Notes under the pieces: model-generated
Seen by the model: the letters and a program-made list of their open reading frames with translations, nothing else
Database searches by the model: none
Told to the model about the DNA's origin: nothing
Made by a program: the position numbers and the translations under genes
DNA from: Streptomyces sp. CB02058
GTDB taxonomy: Bacteria; Actinomycetota; Actinomycetes; Streptomycetales; Streptomycetaceae
NCBI RefSeq assembly: GCF_001905505.1
Contig: NZ_LIPG01000002.1
Span: 806,001 to 870,000 of the forward strand
Direction: 5' to 3'
Length of the DNA stretch: 64,000 bases
Shown: positions 16,973-25,242 of the stretch, in pieces
How positions within the stretch are numbered: the first letter of the stretch is position 1
Layout: every line of letters begins with the position of its first letter

Positions 16973-17856
16973 GCGAGCCTCCCGGTCAGTCCGCGCGGCC
17001 GGACGAGCAGCAGCGCGGCGAGCAGGACGACGACGGCCAGGTCGCCGAGGCCCGCTGCGGTGTAGTAGTTGGCGAACTGCTGGACGAGGCCGATCACGAC
17101 GGCCGCCACCGCGGCGCCGGTCACCGACCCCATGCCCCCGGTGACCACGACGACGAACGCGAAGATCAGCAGCGAGGTGCCCTGCCGGGGGTCGACGGAG
17201 CCGAAGTACAGCCCGCCGAGCGCCCCGCCCAGCGCGGCGGCGCAGCCTCCGATCGCGAAGACCAGCGTGAACGCCGTGCGGACGTCGATGCCCAGCGCCG
17301 TCACCATCGCCCGGTCCTCGACCCCGGCCCGCACGACCAGGCCGTGCCGGGTCCTGCCGAGGAACACGCGCAGCGCGACGAGGACGACGGCTGCCGCCGC
17401 GATCAGCACCAGCCGGTTGACCGGCACCTGAGCGCCCAGCAGCCCGAAGGTGCCGGACAGCGCCTCGGGTCCGGGGAAGGTCCGGGCGTCCGAGCCCCAG
17501 ACGCCGGACAGCAGCGCGGGCACGGCCAGCCCCACCCCGACCGTGGCGAGCACCTGCTCGCGCGGCCGGGTGTACAGGGGCCGTACGACGGCCAGTTCCA
17601 GCACCACGGCGGCCAGCGTGCCCACCGCCGTACCGAACAGGACGGCCAGAGCGAAGCCCCAGCCGCCCGGCCCGGCGCCCGGCAGATGGCCGGAGGCCGC
17701 CCACCAGGTGCCGTACGCGCCGATGGAGAGCAGCGCCCCGTGGGCGAAGTTGAGCACGTCCATCAGGCCGAAGATCAGCGAGAGCCCCGACGCGATGAGG
17801 AAGTAGAGCGCCCCCAGACCGAGTCCGGTCATGGTGAGCAGCACGATGGTGGACAT
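16969..17856 (-). CDS. livH: branched-chain amino acid-type ABC transporter permease (LivH family)
   Basis: A 295-aa permease opening MSTIVLLTMTGLGLGALYFL with about eight membrane helices. Conserved LivH features are ASGLSLIFGLMDVLNFAHGA near residue 25 and RTRHGLVVRAGVEDRAMVTA in the cytoplasmic loop. Its first base overlaps the last base of the livF-like gene. It forms the translocation pathway with the LivM protein encoded next, with two ATPases (LivG, LivF) from the same operon driving import. Confidence 0.92.
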   Translation of the reverse strand: MSTIVLLTMTGLGLGALYFLIASGLSLIFGLMDVLNFAHGALLSIGAYGTWWAASGHLPGAGPGGWGFALAVLFGTAVGTLAAVVLELAVVRPLYTRPREQVLATVGVGLAVPALLSGVWGSDARTFPGPEALSGTFGLLGAQVPVNRLVLIAAAAVVLVALRVFLGRTRHGLVVRAGVEDRAMVTALGIDVRTAFTLVFAIGGCAAALGGALGGLYFGSVDPRQGTSLLIFAFVVVVTGGMGSVTGAAVAAVVIGLVQQFANYYTAAGLGDLAVVVLLAALLLVRPRGLTGRLA

Positions 17857-18599
17857 CAGGAATCCGCCTCCGCGGTGTGTGGGGCGAGCGGGCCCCGGCC
17901 CACGCCGAGCAGCCTGCGGGTGGCCTCGGCGTCGCCCAGCAGCCCGGCCGCGTCGCCCTGGTGGGCCGTCCGTCCGTCGGCGAGCACCACGCAGTGCTCC
18001 GCGAGCCGGCGGACGACGGCGAGATTCTGCTCGACGAGCAGGACGGGCACCGCCTCGGCGGCGCGCTCCAGCACCTGGGCCACCTCGGTGACCACCTTGG
18101 GGGCCAGGCCCTTGGTGGGCTCGTCGGCGATGATCAGCCGGTTGCCGTTGAGCAGGGTGCGCCCGATGGCCACCATCTGCTGCTGGCCGCCGGACAGGGT
18201 CCCGGCCAACTGCCGCTCGCGGCGTTTGAGTTCGGGGAACAGCTCATGGACCAGGCCGTACGCGGGCCCCTCCGCGCCACGGCGCTCGGCCAGGCGCAGG
18301 TTCTCCGCGACGGTGAGGCCCGCGAAGATCCCCCGGTCCTCGGGGGCGTACCCGATGCCCCGGCGGACCAGGGTGTGCGTGGGCAGGCCCACGGTCTCCT
18401 CGCCGTCGAGCAGCACGCTCCCGGCGCGCGGGACGAGGCCGAGCACGCCGCGTACGGTCGTGGTCTTGCCCGCGCCGTTGCGGCCGAGGAGCGCGGTCAC
18501 GCCGTGGTGGGCCACGTCGAGGTCCACGCCGTGCAGGATGTGCCGCCCGCCGATCAGGACGCGCAGGTCCCGTACGACGAGCAGGGCGGGCGCGGTCAC
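17856..18599 (-). CDS. livF: branched-chain amino acid-type ABC transporter ATPase (LivF family)
   Basis: A 247-aa ABC ATPase with Walker A GRNGAGKTT, signature LSGGQQQMVAIGR and Walker B LIIADEPTKGLAP. The variant Walker B and the ending ADEPTKGLAP are the usual LivF pattern. The GTG at 18599 overlaps the livG stop by 4 bases; a reading frame of over 900 codons that continues upstream is only an overlap with other genes. It works as a heterodimer with the LivG protein. Confidence 0.92.
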   Translation of the reverse strand: MTAPALLVVRDLRVLIGGRHILHGVDLDVAHHGVTALLGRNGAGKTTTVRGVLGLVPRAGSVLLDGEETVGLPTHTLVRRGIGYAPEDRGIFAGLTVAENLRLAERRGAEGPAYGLVHELFPELKRRERQLAGTLSGGQQQMVAIGRTLLNGNRLIIADEPTKGLAPKVVTEVAQVLERAAEAVPVLLVEQNLAVVRRLAEHCVVLADGRTAHQGDAAGLLGDAEATRRLLGVGRGPLAPHTAEADS

Positions 18600-19387
18600 A
18601 GCCCCTCCCCGAGATAGGCCTGCTGGACGACGGGGTCGGCGGTCACCGCGCCCGGGGTGTCCAGGGCGAGGAGACGGCCGTGGTGCATCACGGCCAGCCG
18701 GTCGGCGAGGCCCAGCAGGACGTCCATGTGGTGCTCGACCATCAGCACGGTGCGGCCCTCGTCCCGGTGCAGGGTGCGGATCAGCTCGGTCAGGGCCGGG
18801 ACCTCCTCGGCGCTCACTCCGGCCATCGGCTCGTCGAGCAGCATCAGCCGGGGCTCGCCCACCAGCAGCACCGCGAGCTCCAGCTTGCGCTTCTCGCCGT
18901 GCGAGAGCTCCGCCGCACAGGTTCCGGCGCGATGTCCGAGCCCGGTGCGCTCCAGTACGCCGTCCACCTCGGCGGCGTACGGGGAAGCCCGCCGCCAGAG
19001 CCGGTGCGAGCCGCCGTGCCGCGCCTGGGCGGCCAGCCGTACGTGCTCGGCGACGGTCATCGCCGGCCAGAGGCTGGAGGTCTGGAACGTCCGGCCGATC
19101 CCGCGCCGCGCACGGGTGTGCACGGGCAGGCCGGTCAGCTCCGCGCCGTCCAGCGCGAGGGTGCCCGAGGTGGGCCGGACGATCCCGCTGATCAGATTGA
19201 ACAGGGAGGTCTTGCCCGCCCCGTTGGGCCCGATGAAGGCGAGGAACTCGCCCTCGCGGACATCGACGGTGACGTCCTCGACGATGGCCGCCCCGCCGAC
19301 GCGCCACCCCAGTCCGTCCAGCCGGAGCACGGGGGTGCCGGTGAGCGCCCCCTCGCCCCGTGCCGTCGTGGTGCCGGATGCGGTCAT
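18596..19387 (-). CDS. livG: branched-chain amino acid-type ABC transporter ATPase (LivG family)
   Basis: A 263-aa ABC ATPase. Walker A is GPNGAGKTSLFN, the signature region LSHGEKRKLELAVLL departs from LSGGQ in the usual LivG way, and Walker B reads LMLLDEPMAGVSAEE. A C-terminal tail (VTADPVVQQAYLGEGL) is the LivG end motif. It begins 3 bases after the substrate-binding protein gene and overlaps livF. The five importer genes plus the hydrolase form one tightly packed operon. Confidence 0.93.
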   Translation of the reverse strand: MTASGTTTARGEGALTGTPVLRLDGLGWRVGGAAIVEDVTVDVREGEFLAFIGPNGAGKTSLFNLISGIVRPTSGTLALDGAELTGLPVHTRARRGIGRTFQTSSLWPAMTVAEHVRLAAQARHGGSHRLWRRASPYAAEVDGVLERTGLGHRAGTCAAELSHGEKRKLELAVLLVGEPRLMLLDEPMAGVSAEEVPALTELIRTLHRDEGRTVLMVEHHMDVLLGLADRLAVMHHGRLLALDTPGAVTADPVVQQAYLGEGL

Positions 19388-19390
19388 GGT

Positions 19391-20626
19391 TCAGCCCGCC
19401 GAGGGCTTCTCGGGCGGTGCGACCGTGTCGCCGGGCTCCGTGCTCACCAGCTCGGGCTCCGCGGTGGCGCCCGCGCCGTTGAGCTTGGCCACGAACATCG
19501 GCTGCACCAGCGCGTGGTCCCCGGCGCGGACCTGCTGCCGGCCCTTCACCCCGTCGAAGCTCCAGCCCTCCAGGGCCTTCGCCATGGCGGCGGTGTCGGT
19601 GGTACCGCCCTCCTCGACGGCCCGCACGATCATCTGCGCCGCGGTGAAGCCGTCGGTGCTGAACAGGTCGGGCGTGCCGCCCGCCTTCCCGACACCGTCG
19701 ATCATGGCCTTCTCCACGGCGTTGCCGCCGCCCGCCCCGGGGAAGTAGTGGGCGAGGAAGGAGACCTTCGCGCCCGCCGCTCCGAACACCGGGTACGAGG
19801 CCGTCCCCGCCAGCCCGGTGACGACCTTGCCCGCGCTCAGCACCCCCTGCTGGTCCAGCGCGGTCCACAGGGCGGGGGCGGTCGCGCCGGCCCAGGCGAC
19901 GAAGACCAGATCGGGACCGCCCGCCTTGACCTGTCGGGCGAAGGGCGTCAGGTCCGTGGCGCTCGGCGGGGCCAGCACGGAACCCACCTTCGCCCCCTCG
20001 GCGCCGAGGACCGCCTCGACGGCCGCGACGTTGGCCTGGCCGAAGGTGGAGTCCTGCGCGAGGACGGTGACCTTCTTGCCCTTCGGGTCGCCGAGCATGG
20101 TGCCCGCCGTGAGGATGTCCTGGTAGGACTGCCTGCCGGAGCGGAAGGTGTACGGGTTGATCCCGGTCACCGCGTCCGTGGCGGCCGGGCCGCTGACGTA
20201 CAGCACCTTGTTCTGGGCGGCCAGCGGGGCCATCTGGAGGGCGACCCCGGAGTCGGTGGTGCCGGCCAGCACCTTGTAGCCCTTGCCGATCAGGTTCTTC
20301 GCGGCGGAGACCGCCTTGCCGGGGTCGCCCGCGTCGTCCTGCTCGGTGACCTCGACGGGGTGGCCACCCGCCTTGCCGGTGCCCTTCGTGGCGTAGTCGA
20401 GGCCGGCCATGAACCCGTCGCGGTACTGCTTCCCGTACGCGGCGAGCAGTCCCGTACGGGAGTAGACGAGGCCCACCTTCACCGCCTCGTCGCCGGCCTC
20501 GGCGGAGTCGGAGCCGCTGCCCGCCTGTCCGGCGGCGGTGCACCCGGCCAGCAGGAGGGCGGTGGCGCCGAGCGCGGTCGAGGTCAGGATTCTTCTTCGG
20601 GCGGTGCCTACGGCTCTGCGACGCAT
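19391..20626 (-). CDS. livK: periplasmic-type substrate-binding lipoprotein (LivK family)
   Basis: A 411-aa type I periplasmic binding protein. The signal ends in the lipobox LLAGC, so Cys29 is lipidated, and a Gly/Ser/Glu-rich spacer follows. The binding domain starts VKVGLVYSRTGLLAAYGKQY and contains AGTTDSGVALQMAPLA, the ligand-loop region of LivK/AmiC proteins. The start at 20626 is set by AGGAG at 20636-20640; open sequence further upstream includes a perfect 7-bp inverted repeat. Related proteins bind branched-chain amino acids, amides, urea or aromatic acids; the ligand cannot be read here. It delivers substrate to LivH/LivM. Confidence 0.92.
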   Translation of the reverse strand: MRRRAVGTARRRILTSTALGATALLLAGCTAAGQAGSGSDSAEAGDEAVKVGLVYSRTGLLAAYGKQYRDGFMAGLDYATKGTGKAGGHPVEVTEQDDAGDPGKAVSAAKNLIGKGYKVLAGTTDSGVALQMAPLAAQNKVLYVSGPAATDAVTGINPYTFRSGRQSYQDILTAGTMLGDPKGKKVTVLAQDSTFGQANVAAVEAVLGAEGAKVGSVLAPPSATDLTPFARQVKAGGPDLVFVAWAGATAPALWTALDQQGVLSAGKVVTGLAGTASYPVFGAAGAKVSFLAHYFPGAGGGNAVEKAMIDGVGKAGGTPDLFSTDGFTAAQMIVRAVEEGGTTDTAAMAKALEGWSFDGVKGRQQVRAGDHALVQPMFVAKLNGAGATAEPELVSTEPGDTVAPPEKPSAG

Positions 20627-20646
20627 GGTGACCGGCTCCTCGGCGT

Positions 20647-20670
20647 GGTTCGGGTGATGTCGGCCGAACC
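20647..20670. promoter_or_regulatory. inverted repeat upstream of the livK gene
   Basis: GGTTCGG (20647-20653) and CCGAACC (20664-20670) are perfect 7-base arms around a 10-base spacer, 21 bases before the livK ATG and just beyond its ribosome-binding site. It could be an operator for the importer genes, or a hairpin separating the regulator from the transporter. It does not match the KstR-type motif. Confidence 0.5.
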
Positions 20671-20777
20671 GTACGAACACCGTGGCGCCGTCGATATGGT
20701 GCAGGAAACCCCACCTGGACGGATGCCGGTGTGGGCGCCGCACATGGGCACGCCGGGGGGTGCCCGCCGCGAGCGGG

Positions 20778-21383
20778 TCAGGCCTCGCCCGCGGGGAGGC
20801 GGATCAGCCCGCACACCGTCTCGATGTCCCGCTTCACCTGTGCGATCGACTCACGCCCCGACAGCCAGGTGACCAGCGCGGAGTGCCAGGTGTGCTCGAT
20901 GACGCGGACCACGGACAACTGCTCCCGGGTGGGCTCCTCCACCCCCATCGCCTCCAGGACGATCGTCGTGGTCAGCCGTGACACGGCGTCCACCTCGGCG
21001 CTCACCCCCCGGTCGGCGAAGGTCAGGGCCCGCACCATGGCGTCCGCCAGATGAGGGTCGCGCTGGAGCGCCCGGAAGGCCCGCATCAGGGTCTCGGCGA
21101 CCCGCTGGGCGGGGTCGTCCCCGGCGGGAGGGTTCCTGCGGAGCGTGACGTGCAGCCGCTGAAGCTGGTCGTGCATGACCGCGACCAGCAGATGGATCTT
21201 GGAGGGGAAGTAGCGGTACAGCGTGCCCAGGGCGACCCCGGCGGCTTCCGCCACCTCGCGCATCTGCACGGCCTCGAAGCCGCCCCGCCCGGCGAGCTGG
21301 ACGCCGGCCTGGAGGATGCGGCGGCGGCGGGCCTCCTGGCGTTCCGTCAGGGGCTGCACCGCGGGCCTGGCTTCCGCTGTCAT
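20778..21383 (-). CDS. TetR family regulator, KstR-like
   Basis: A 201-aa TetR protein. The DNA-binding part reads ARRRRILQAGVQLAGRGGF and then VAEAAGVALGTLYRYFPSKI. The whole domain and much of the C-terminal half (for example MRAFRALQRDPHLADAMVRAL) resemble mycobacterial KstR, the repressor of steroid catabolism. I chose the ATG at 21383. It lies 151 bases upstream of, and in the same direction as, the livKGFHM-hydrolase genes, so it probably heads that operon. A site fitting the KstR consensus exactly lies at 21548-21561 in its promoter region, suggesting autoregulation. Acyl-CoA thioesters are the known KstR ligands; the ligand here is unknown. Confidence 0.88.
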   Translation of the reverse strand: MTAEARPAVQPLTERQEARRRRILQAGVQLAGRGGFEAVQMREVAEAAGVALGTLYRYFPSKIHLLVAVMHDQLQRLHVTLRRNPPAGDDPAQRVAETLMRAFRALQRDPHLADAMVRALTFADRGVSAEVDAVSRLTTTIVLEAMGVEEPTREQLSVVRVIEHTWHSALVTWLSGRESIAQVKRDIETVCGLIRLPAGEA

Positions 21384-21404
21384 CTGTCCCCATTCAAGAA
21401 GGGA

Positions 21405-21414
21405 GAACCGGTTC
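21405..21414. promoter_or_regulatory. short palindrome in the 5' leader of the KstR-like gene
   Basis: GAACCGGTTC is a perfect 10-bp palindrome 22 bases before the ATG of the KstR-like gene. It contains the inner AACnnGTT of the KstR consensus but lacks the outer T and A, so it is at best a secondary site. Confidence 0.35.
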
Positions 21415-21547
21415 CCTGTCCGGCCGGGCGCCCGGCTCAGGGCGCGCACAGCATGCCAGGGCGTCCGTCGTGGCGCGAATCACCTGATCCGGCCGTCACG
21501 CCGACGCTACCTGCCGGTAGATTCGGTCCGTGTTGAACGAACGAGTC

Positions 21548-21561
21548 TGAAACTTGTTCTA
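21548..21561. promoter_or_regulatory. KstR-type operator
   Basis: TGAAACTTGTTCTA fits the published mycobacterial KstR consensus TnnAACnnGTTnnA at every fixed position. It lies in the gap between the KstR-like gene (start 21383, leftward) and the glycosyltransferase gene (start 21616, rightward), 54 bases before the latter. One box here could control both directions. A possible -35 (TTGAAC at 21533) overlaps its left side. Confidence 0.75.
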
Positions 21562-21615
21562 GATTAGCGCGACCGGTTACGCTCCGGCGAAAACGCAGTG
21601 AGAAGGGGGCCGAGT

Positions 21616-22929
21616 GTGACCGCTGAGGCCATAGAGACGGGCCCCTTCGCGGGCGGCAGTGCGTCGGGCACCGACGGTGACCGGCCGTTGCGCATCGCAC
21701 TCCTGACCTACAAGGGCAACCCCTTCTGCGGCGGCCAGGGCGTCTACGTCCGCCACCTGGGCCGCGAGCTGGCCCGGCTGGGCCACAGCGTCGAGGTCAT
21801 CGGCGCCCAGCCCTACCCGGTGCTCGACGAGGGCGTCCCGCTCACCGAGCTGCCGAGCCTGGACCTCTACCGCCAGCCCGACCCGTTCCGCACCCCGAAG
21901 CGCGGCGAGTACCGCGACTGGATCGACCTCGCCGAGGTCGCCACCATGTGGACCGGCGGCTTCCCCGAGCCCTTCACCTTCAGCATGCGGGCCCGGCGTC
22001 ATCTCCTGGCCAGGCGCGGTGACTTCGACGTCGTGCACGACAACCAGACGCTCGGCTACGGCCTGCTCGGGGACCTCGGCGCGCCGCTCGTCACCACGAT
22101 CCACCACCCGATCACCGTGGACCGTCAACTCGACCTGGACGCAGCGGAGTCGAGGCGCCGCCGGCTCTCCGTGCGCCGCTGGTACGGCTTCACCCGCATG
22201 CAGAGGCGCGTCGCCCGCCGGCTGCCGTCCGTCCTCACCGTCTCCGGCTCCTCGCAGCAGGAGATCACCGAGCACCTCGGGGTGCGCCGCGACCGTATCC
22301 AGGTCGTGCACATCGGGGCCGACACCGACCTCTGGTCGCCGGACCCCTCGGTCGCCGAGGTCCCCGGCCGGATAGTCACCACCTCCAGCGCGGACGTCCC
22401 GCTCAAGGGCCTCGTCCACCTGGTGGAGGCACTCGCCAAGCTCCGCACCGAGAACCCCGCCGCCCACCTCGTGGTCGTCGGCAAGCGGGCCGAGCGCGGC
22501 CCCGTCGCCCAGGCCATCGAGCGGTACGGACTCCAGGACGCCGTCGAGTTCGTCAAGGGCATCAGCGACGCCGAGCTCGTCGACCTGGTCCGCAGCGCCC
22601 AGGTCTCCTGCGTCCCCTCGCTGTACGAGGGCTTCTCGCTCCCCGCCGCCGAGGCCATGGCCACCGGGACACCGCTGGTGGCCACCACCGGCGGCGCGAT
22701 CCCCGAGGTCGCGGGGCCCGACGGCGAGACCTGCCTCGCCGTGCCGCCCGGCGACGCGGGCGCCCTGGCCGCCGCCCTCGGCCGGCTCCTCGGCGACCCC
22801 GGACTCCGCGCCCGCCTCGGCGAGGCAGGCCGCGCCCGGGTACTGGCGAACTTCACCTGGGCCAGGGCGGCCCTCGGCACCGTCGAGCTCTACCGCCGGT
22901 CGATCGCCGCCCGGGCAGCCCGCAGGTGA
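21616..22929 (+). CDS. GT4 family glycosyltransferase
   Basis: A 437-aa retaining GT-B glycosyltransferase. The N-terminal domain begins LRIALLTYKGNPFCGGQGVY, with the acceptor-side glycine loop; the C-terminal domain has the GT4 nucleotide-sugar motif YEGFSLPAAEAMATGTPLV with the E-x7-E arrangement. No membrane segment, so cytoplasmic or peripheral. GAAGGGGG lies 7 bases before the GTG at 21616; another GTG at 21598 is less likely. It is followed by a methyltransferase (52 bases) and an (alpha/alpha)-toroid protein in the same direction, so the set may build a modified, possibly methylated, glycan or glycolipid. Donor and acceptor are unknown. Confidence 0.9.
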   Translation: MTAEAIETGPFAGGSASGTDGDRPLRIALLTYKGNPFCGGQGVYVRHLGRELARLGHSVEVIGAQPYPVLDEGVPLTELPSLDLYRQPDPFRTPKRGEYRDWIDLAEVATMWTGGFPEPFTFSMRARRHLLARRGDFDVVHDNQTLGYGLLGDLGAPLVTTIHHPITVDRQLDLDAAESRRRRLSVRRWYGFTRMQRRVARRLPSVLTVSGSSQQEITEHLGVRRDRIQVVHIGADTDLWSPDPSVAEVPGRIVTTSSADVPLKGLVHLVEALAKLRTENPAAHLVVVGKRAERGPVAQAIERYGLQDAVEFVKGISDAELVDLVRSAQVSCVPSLYEGFSLPAAEAMATGTPLVATTGGAIPEVAGPDGETCLAVPPGDAGALAAALGRLLGDPGLRARLGEAGRARVLANFTWARAALGTVELYRRSIAARAARR

Positions 22930-22981
22930 CCGCCCCCATAGCCACCGGAACCCGTACCTCCGACCTCGAAGGCAGGCCCCC

Positions 22982-23713
22982 GTGCTGACCGTCGACTTCA
23001 CCCGCTTCCCGCTCGCCGCCGGCGACCGAGTGCTCGATCTGGGCTGCGGCGCCGGCCGGCACGCCTTCGAGTGCTACCGGCGCGGTGCCCAGGTGGTGGC
23101 CCTCGACCAGAACGGCGAGGAGATCCGCGAGGTCGCCAAGTGGTTCGCCGCGATGAAGGAGGCCGGTGAGGCACCCGCGGGCGCGACCGCCACCGCGATG
23201 GAGGGCGACGCGCTCAACCTGCCCTTCCCCGACGCCTCCTTCGACGTCGTGATCATCTCCGAGGTCATGGAGCACATCCCGGACGACAAGGGCGTGCTCG
23301 CCGAGATGGTCCGCGTGCTGAAGCCCGGCGGCCGGATCGCGATCACCGTGCCCCGCTACGGTCCCGAGAAGGTCTGCTGGACGCTCTCCGACGCGTACCA
23401 CGAGGTCGAGGGCGGCCACATCCGCATCTACAAGGCCGACGAGCTCCTCGGTAAGATCCGCGAGGCCGGGCTCAAGCCCTACGGCACCCACCACGCGCAC
23501 GCGCTGCACAGCCCCTACTGGTGGCTGAAGTGCGCGTTCGGCGTCGACAACGACAAGGCGCTGCCCGTGCGGGCGTACCACAAGCTGCTGGTCTGGGACA
23601 TCATGAAGAAGCCCATGGCCACCCGGGTCGCCGAGCAGCTGCTCAACCCGGTCGTCGGCAAGAGCTTCGTGGCCTACGCGACCAAGCCGCACCTGCCCAA
23701 GGCCGAGGCGTGA
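22982..23713 (+). CDS. class I SAM-dependent methyltransferase
   Basis: A 243-aa protein starting at GTG 22982. SAM motif I is VLDLGCGAGRHAFE near residue 17, the acidic partner is VVALDQNG, motif II region is FDVVIISEVMEHIPDD, and LKPGGRIAITVP is motif III; this is the UbiE/Methyltransf_11 type. The C-terminal part with LHSPYWWLKCAFGVDND is specific to this family. It sits between the GT4 gene and the toroid gene and overlaps the latter by 4 bases, so the three products probably act in one pathway. A sugar or lipid-linked acceptor is my inference. Confidence 0.9.
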   Translation: MLTVDFTRFPLAAGDRVLDLGCGAGRHAFECYRRGAQVVALDQNGEEIREVAKWFAAMKEAGEAPAGATATAMEGDALNLPFPDASFDVVIISEVMEHIPDDKGVLAEMVRVLKPGGRIAITVPRYGPEKVCWTLSDAYHEVEGGHIRIYKADELLGKIREAGLKPYGTHHAHALHSPYWWLKCAFGVDNDKALPVRAYHKLLVWDIMKKPMATRVAEQLLNPVVGKSFVAYATKPHLPKAEA

Positions 23714-24798
23714 GCACGCCCGAGCGGACCGAACACCTCGTCCTGCCGGGCGTCCTCACCGCCGAGCAGGCCGCCGAGACCGTGGCCGCGCTCCTCGCCG
23801 TGCAGTGCGAGGACGGGGCGCTGCCCTGGTTCCGGGGCCACCACCTCGACCCGTGGGACCACACCGAGGCCGCGATGGCACTGGACGCGGCCGGGGAGCA
23901 CGAGGCCGCCGCCCGTGCCTACGCCTGGCTGGCCCGCCACCAGAACGAGGACGGCTCCTGGTACGCCGCCTACCACGACGGCGACCCGGACCGGCCCACC
24001 GACCTGGGGCGCGAGACCAACTTCTGCGCCTATGTCGCCGTCGGCGTCTGGCACCACTACCTCGCCACGGGCGACGACGCCTTCGTCGACCGGATGTGGC
24101 CCACGGTCTACGCCGCGATCGAGTTCGTGCTGCGGCTCCAGCAGCCCGGCGGCCAGATCGGCTGGAAGCGCGACCCCGACGGCACCCCCGTCACCGACGC
24201 CCTGCTGACCGGCTCCTCCTCGATCCACCAGGCGCTGCGCTGCGCGCTCGCCCTGGCGGAACAGCGCGAGGAACCGCAGCCCGACTGGGAACTGGCGGCC
24301 GGTGCGCTCGGCCACGCGATCCGCAGCCACCCCGAACGCTTCCTGGACAAGAGCCGCTACTCGATGGACTGGTACTACCCGGTCCTCGGCGGCGCGGTCA
24401 CCGGCGCGGAAGCGACCCGCCGGATCGAGGAGGGCTGGGACAGCTTCGTGGTCCCCGGCCTCGGCGTGCGCTGCGTGCTCCCCAACCCCTGGGTCACGGG
24501 CGGCGAGAGCTGCGAACTGGCCCTCGCGCTCTGGGTGACGGGGGAGTCGGACCGGGCCCTGGAGATCCTGCAGTCCGTCCAGCATCTGCGAGCCGAGGGC
24601 GGCCTGTACTGGACGGGGTACGTCTTCGAGGGCGAGAAGGCCGTATGGCCCGAGGAACTCACCACCTGGACGGCGGGTTCCCTGCTGCTCGCGGTGGCCG
24701 CGCTCGGGGGGGACGAGGCGACCACCGCGGTCTTCAGCGGCGAACGGCTGCCGGCGGGACTGGAACCGGACTGCTGCCGGGAGGAACCGGCCCGCTAG
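23710..24798 (+). CDS. (alpha/alpha)-toroid protein annotated as prenyltransferase-like; possible glycoside-active enzyme
   Basis: A 362-aa soluble protein made of helical hairpins: VAALLAVQCEDGALPWFRGH, then YAWLARHQNEDGSWYAAYHD, then FVLRLQQPGGQIGWKRDPDG. Relatives are labelled prenyltransferase because of the squalene-oxidase-like repeats. The tryptophan and Asp/Glu-rich loops and the GT4/methyltransferase partners fit a six-hairpin glycosidase-like or glycan-binding role at least as well. No DXDD cyclase motif and no CaaX-type zinc site are evident. GTG 23710 overlaps the methyltransferase stop by 4 bases. Fold call good, activity unknown. Confidence 0.78.
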   Translation: MSTPERTEHLVLPGVLTAEQAAETVAALLAVQCEDGALPWFRGHHLDPWDHTEAAMALDAAGEHEAAARAYAWLARHQNEDGSWYAAYHDGDPDRPTDLGRETNFCAYVAVGVWHHYLATGDDAFVDRMWPTVYAAIEFVLRLQQPGGQIGWKRDPDGTPVTDALLTGSSSIHQALRCALALAEQREEPQPDWELAAGALGHAIRSHPERFLDKSRYSMDWYYPVLGGAVTGAEATRRIEEGWDSFVVPGLGVRCVLPNPWVTGGESCELALALWVTGESDRALEILQSVQHLRAEGGLYWTGYVFEGEKAVWPEELTTWTAGSLLLAVAALGGDEATTAVFSGERLPAGLEPDCCREEPAR

Positions 24799-24810
24799 CG
24801 CGGGCAGGTC

Positions 24811-25104
24811 CTAATGGCGGCGGACCCGGCCCGCGATGGCGTGACCGATGAACAGATAGACGACGGCGGCCAGACCGTAACCGGTGACGACGCGTGCCCA
24901 CGCCTCGTCGAAGGTGAACAGGTCGTACGACCATCCGGCGAGCCAGTGCGCGGAGTCCTGGACCCACTGGACCAGGTCGTTGCCCCGGTTGGCGTCGAGC
25001 AGGTACATCAGGATCCACAGGATGATGATGAAGGCCATGATGTCCGCGACGACGGCTATGACACGTGCGGCGGTACTGCTTCCTGAGCCTGTTCTGGGAG
25101 ACAT
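24811..25104 (-). CDS. small two-helix membrane protein
   Basis: A 97-aa protein with two hydrophobic helices: VIAVVADIMAFIIILWILMYLL near the N-terminus (listed here in two overlapping pieces of one helix) and GYGLAAVVYLFIGHAIAG near the C-terminus, joined by a polar loop with WVQDSAHWLAGWSYDLF. I do not recognise a function; similar small proteins are widespread in Streptomyces. It is convergent with the toroid protein gene, with only 12 bases between stops, and divergent from the lipoprotein gene at 25243. Confidence 0.75.
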   Translation of the reverse strand: MSPRTGSGSSTAARVIAVVADIMAFIIILWILMYLLDANRGNDLVQWVQDSAHWLAGWSYDLFTFDEAWARVVTGYGLAAVVYLFIGHAIAGRVRRH

Positions 25105-25242
25105 GCTCTCCGGGTTGCCGCTTTACCGGGAGTGAAACCCGTACGGCGCGCGCCGGGTGGCGGGCCGCTCCCGCACGGGTGAGTCTGGCGGCGAATGTCC
25201 CGTCATGTCACGCACCGTGAAACCCGGTCTGGGAGGCCCGTC

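Noticed and set aside
17856..20714. 952-codon minus-strand frame that could suggest a fused transporter protein
   Set aside because: Only its last 247 codons (LivF) are real. The upstream part lies out of frame over LivG and LivK, which have their own coupled starts.
21405..21414. second KstR box before the regulator
   Set aside because: It has only the inner AACnnGTT and lacks the flanking T and A, so I kept it as a weak palindrome, not a confirmed operator.
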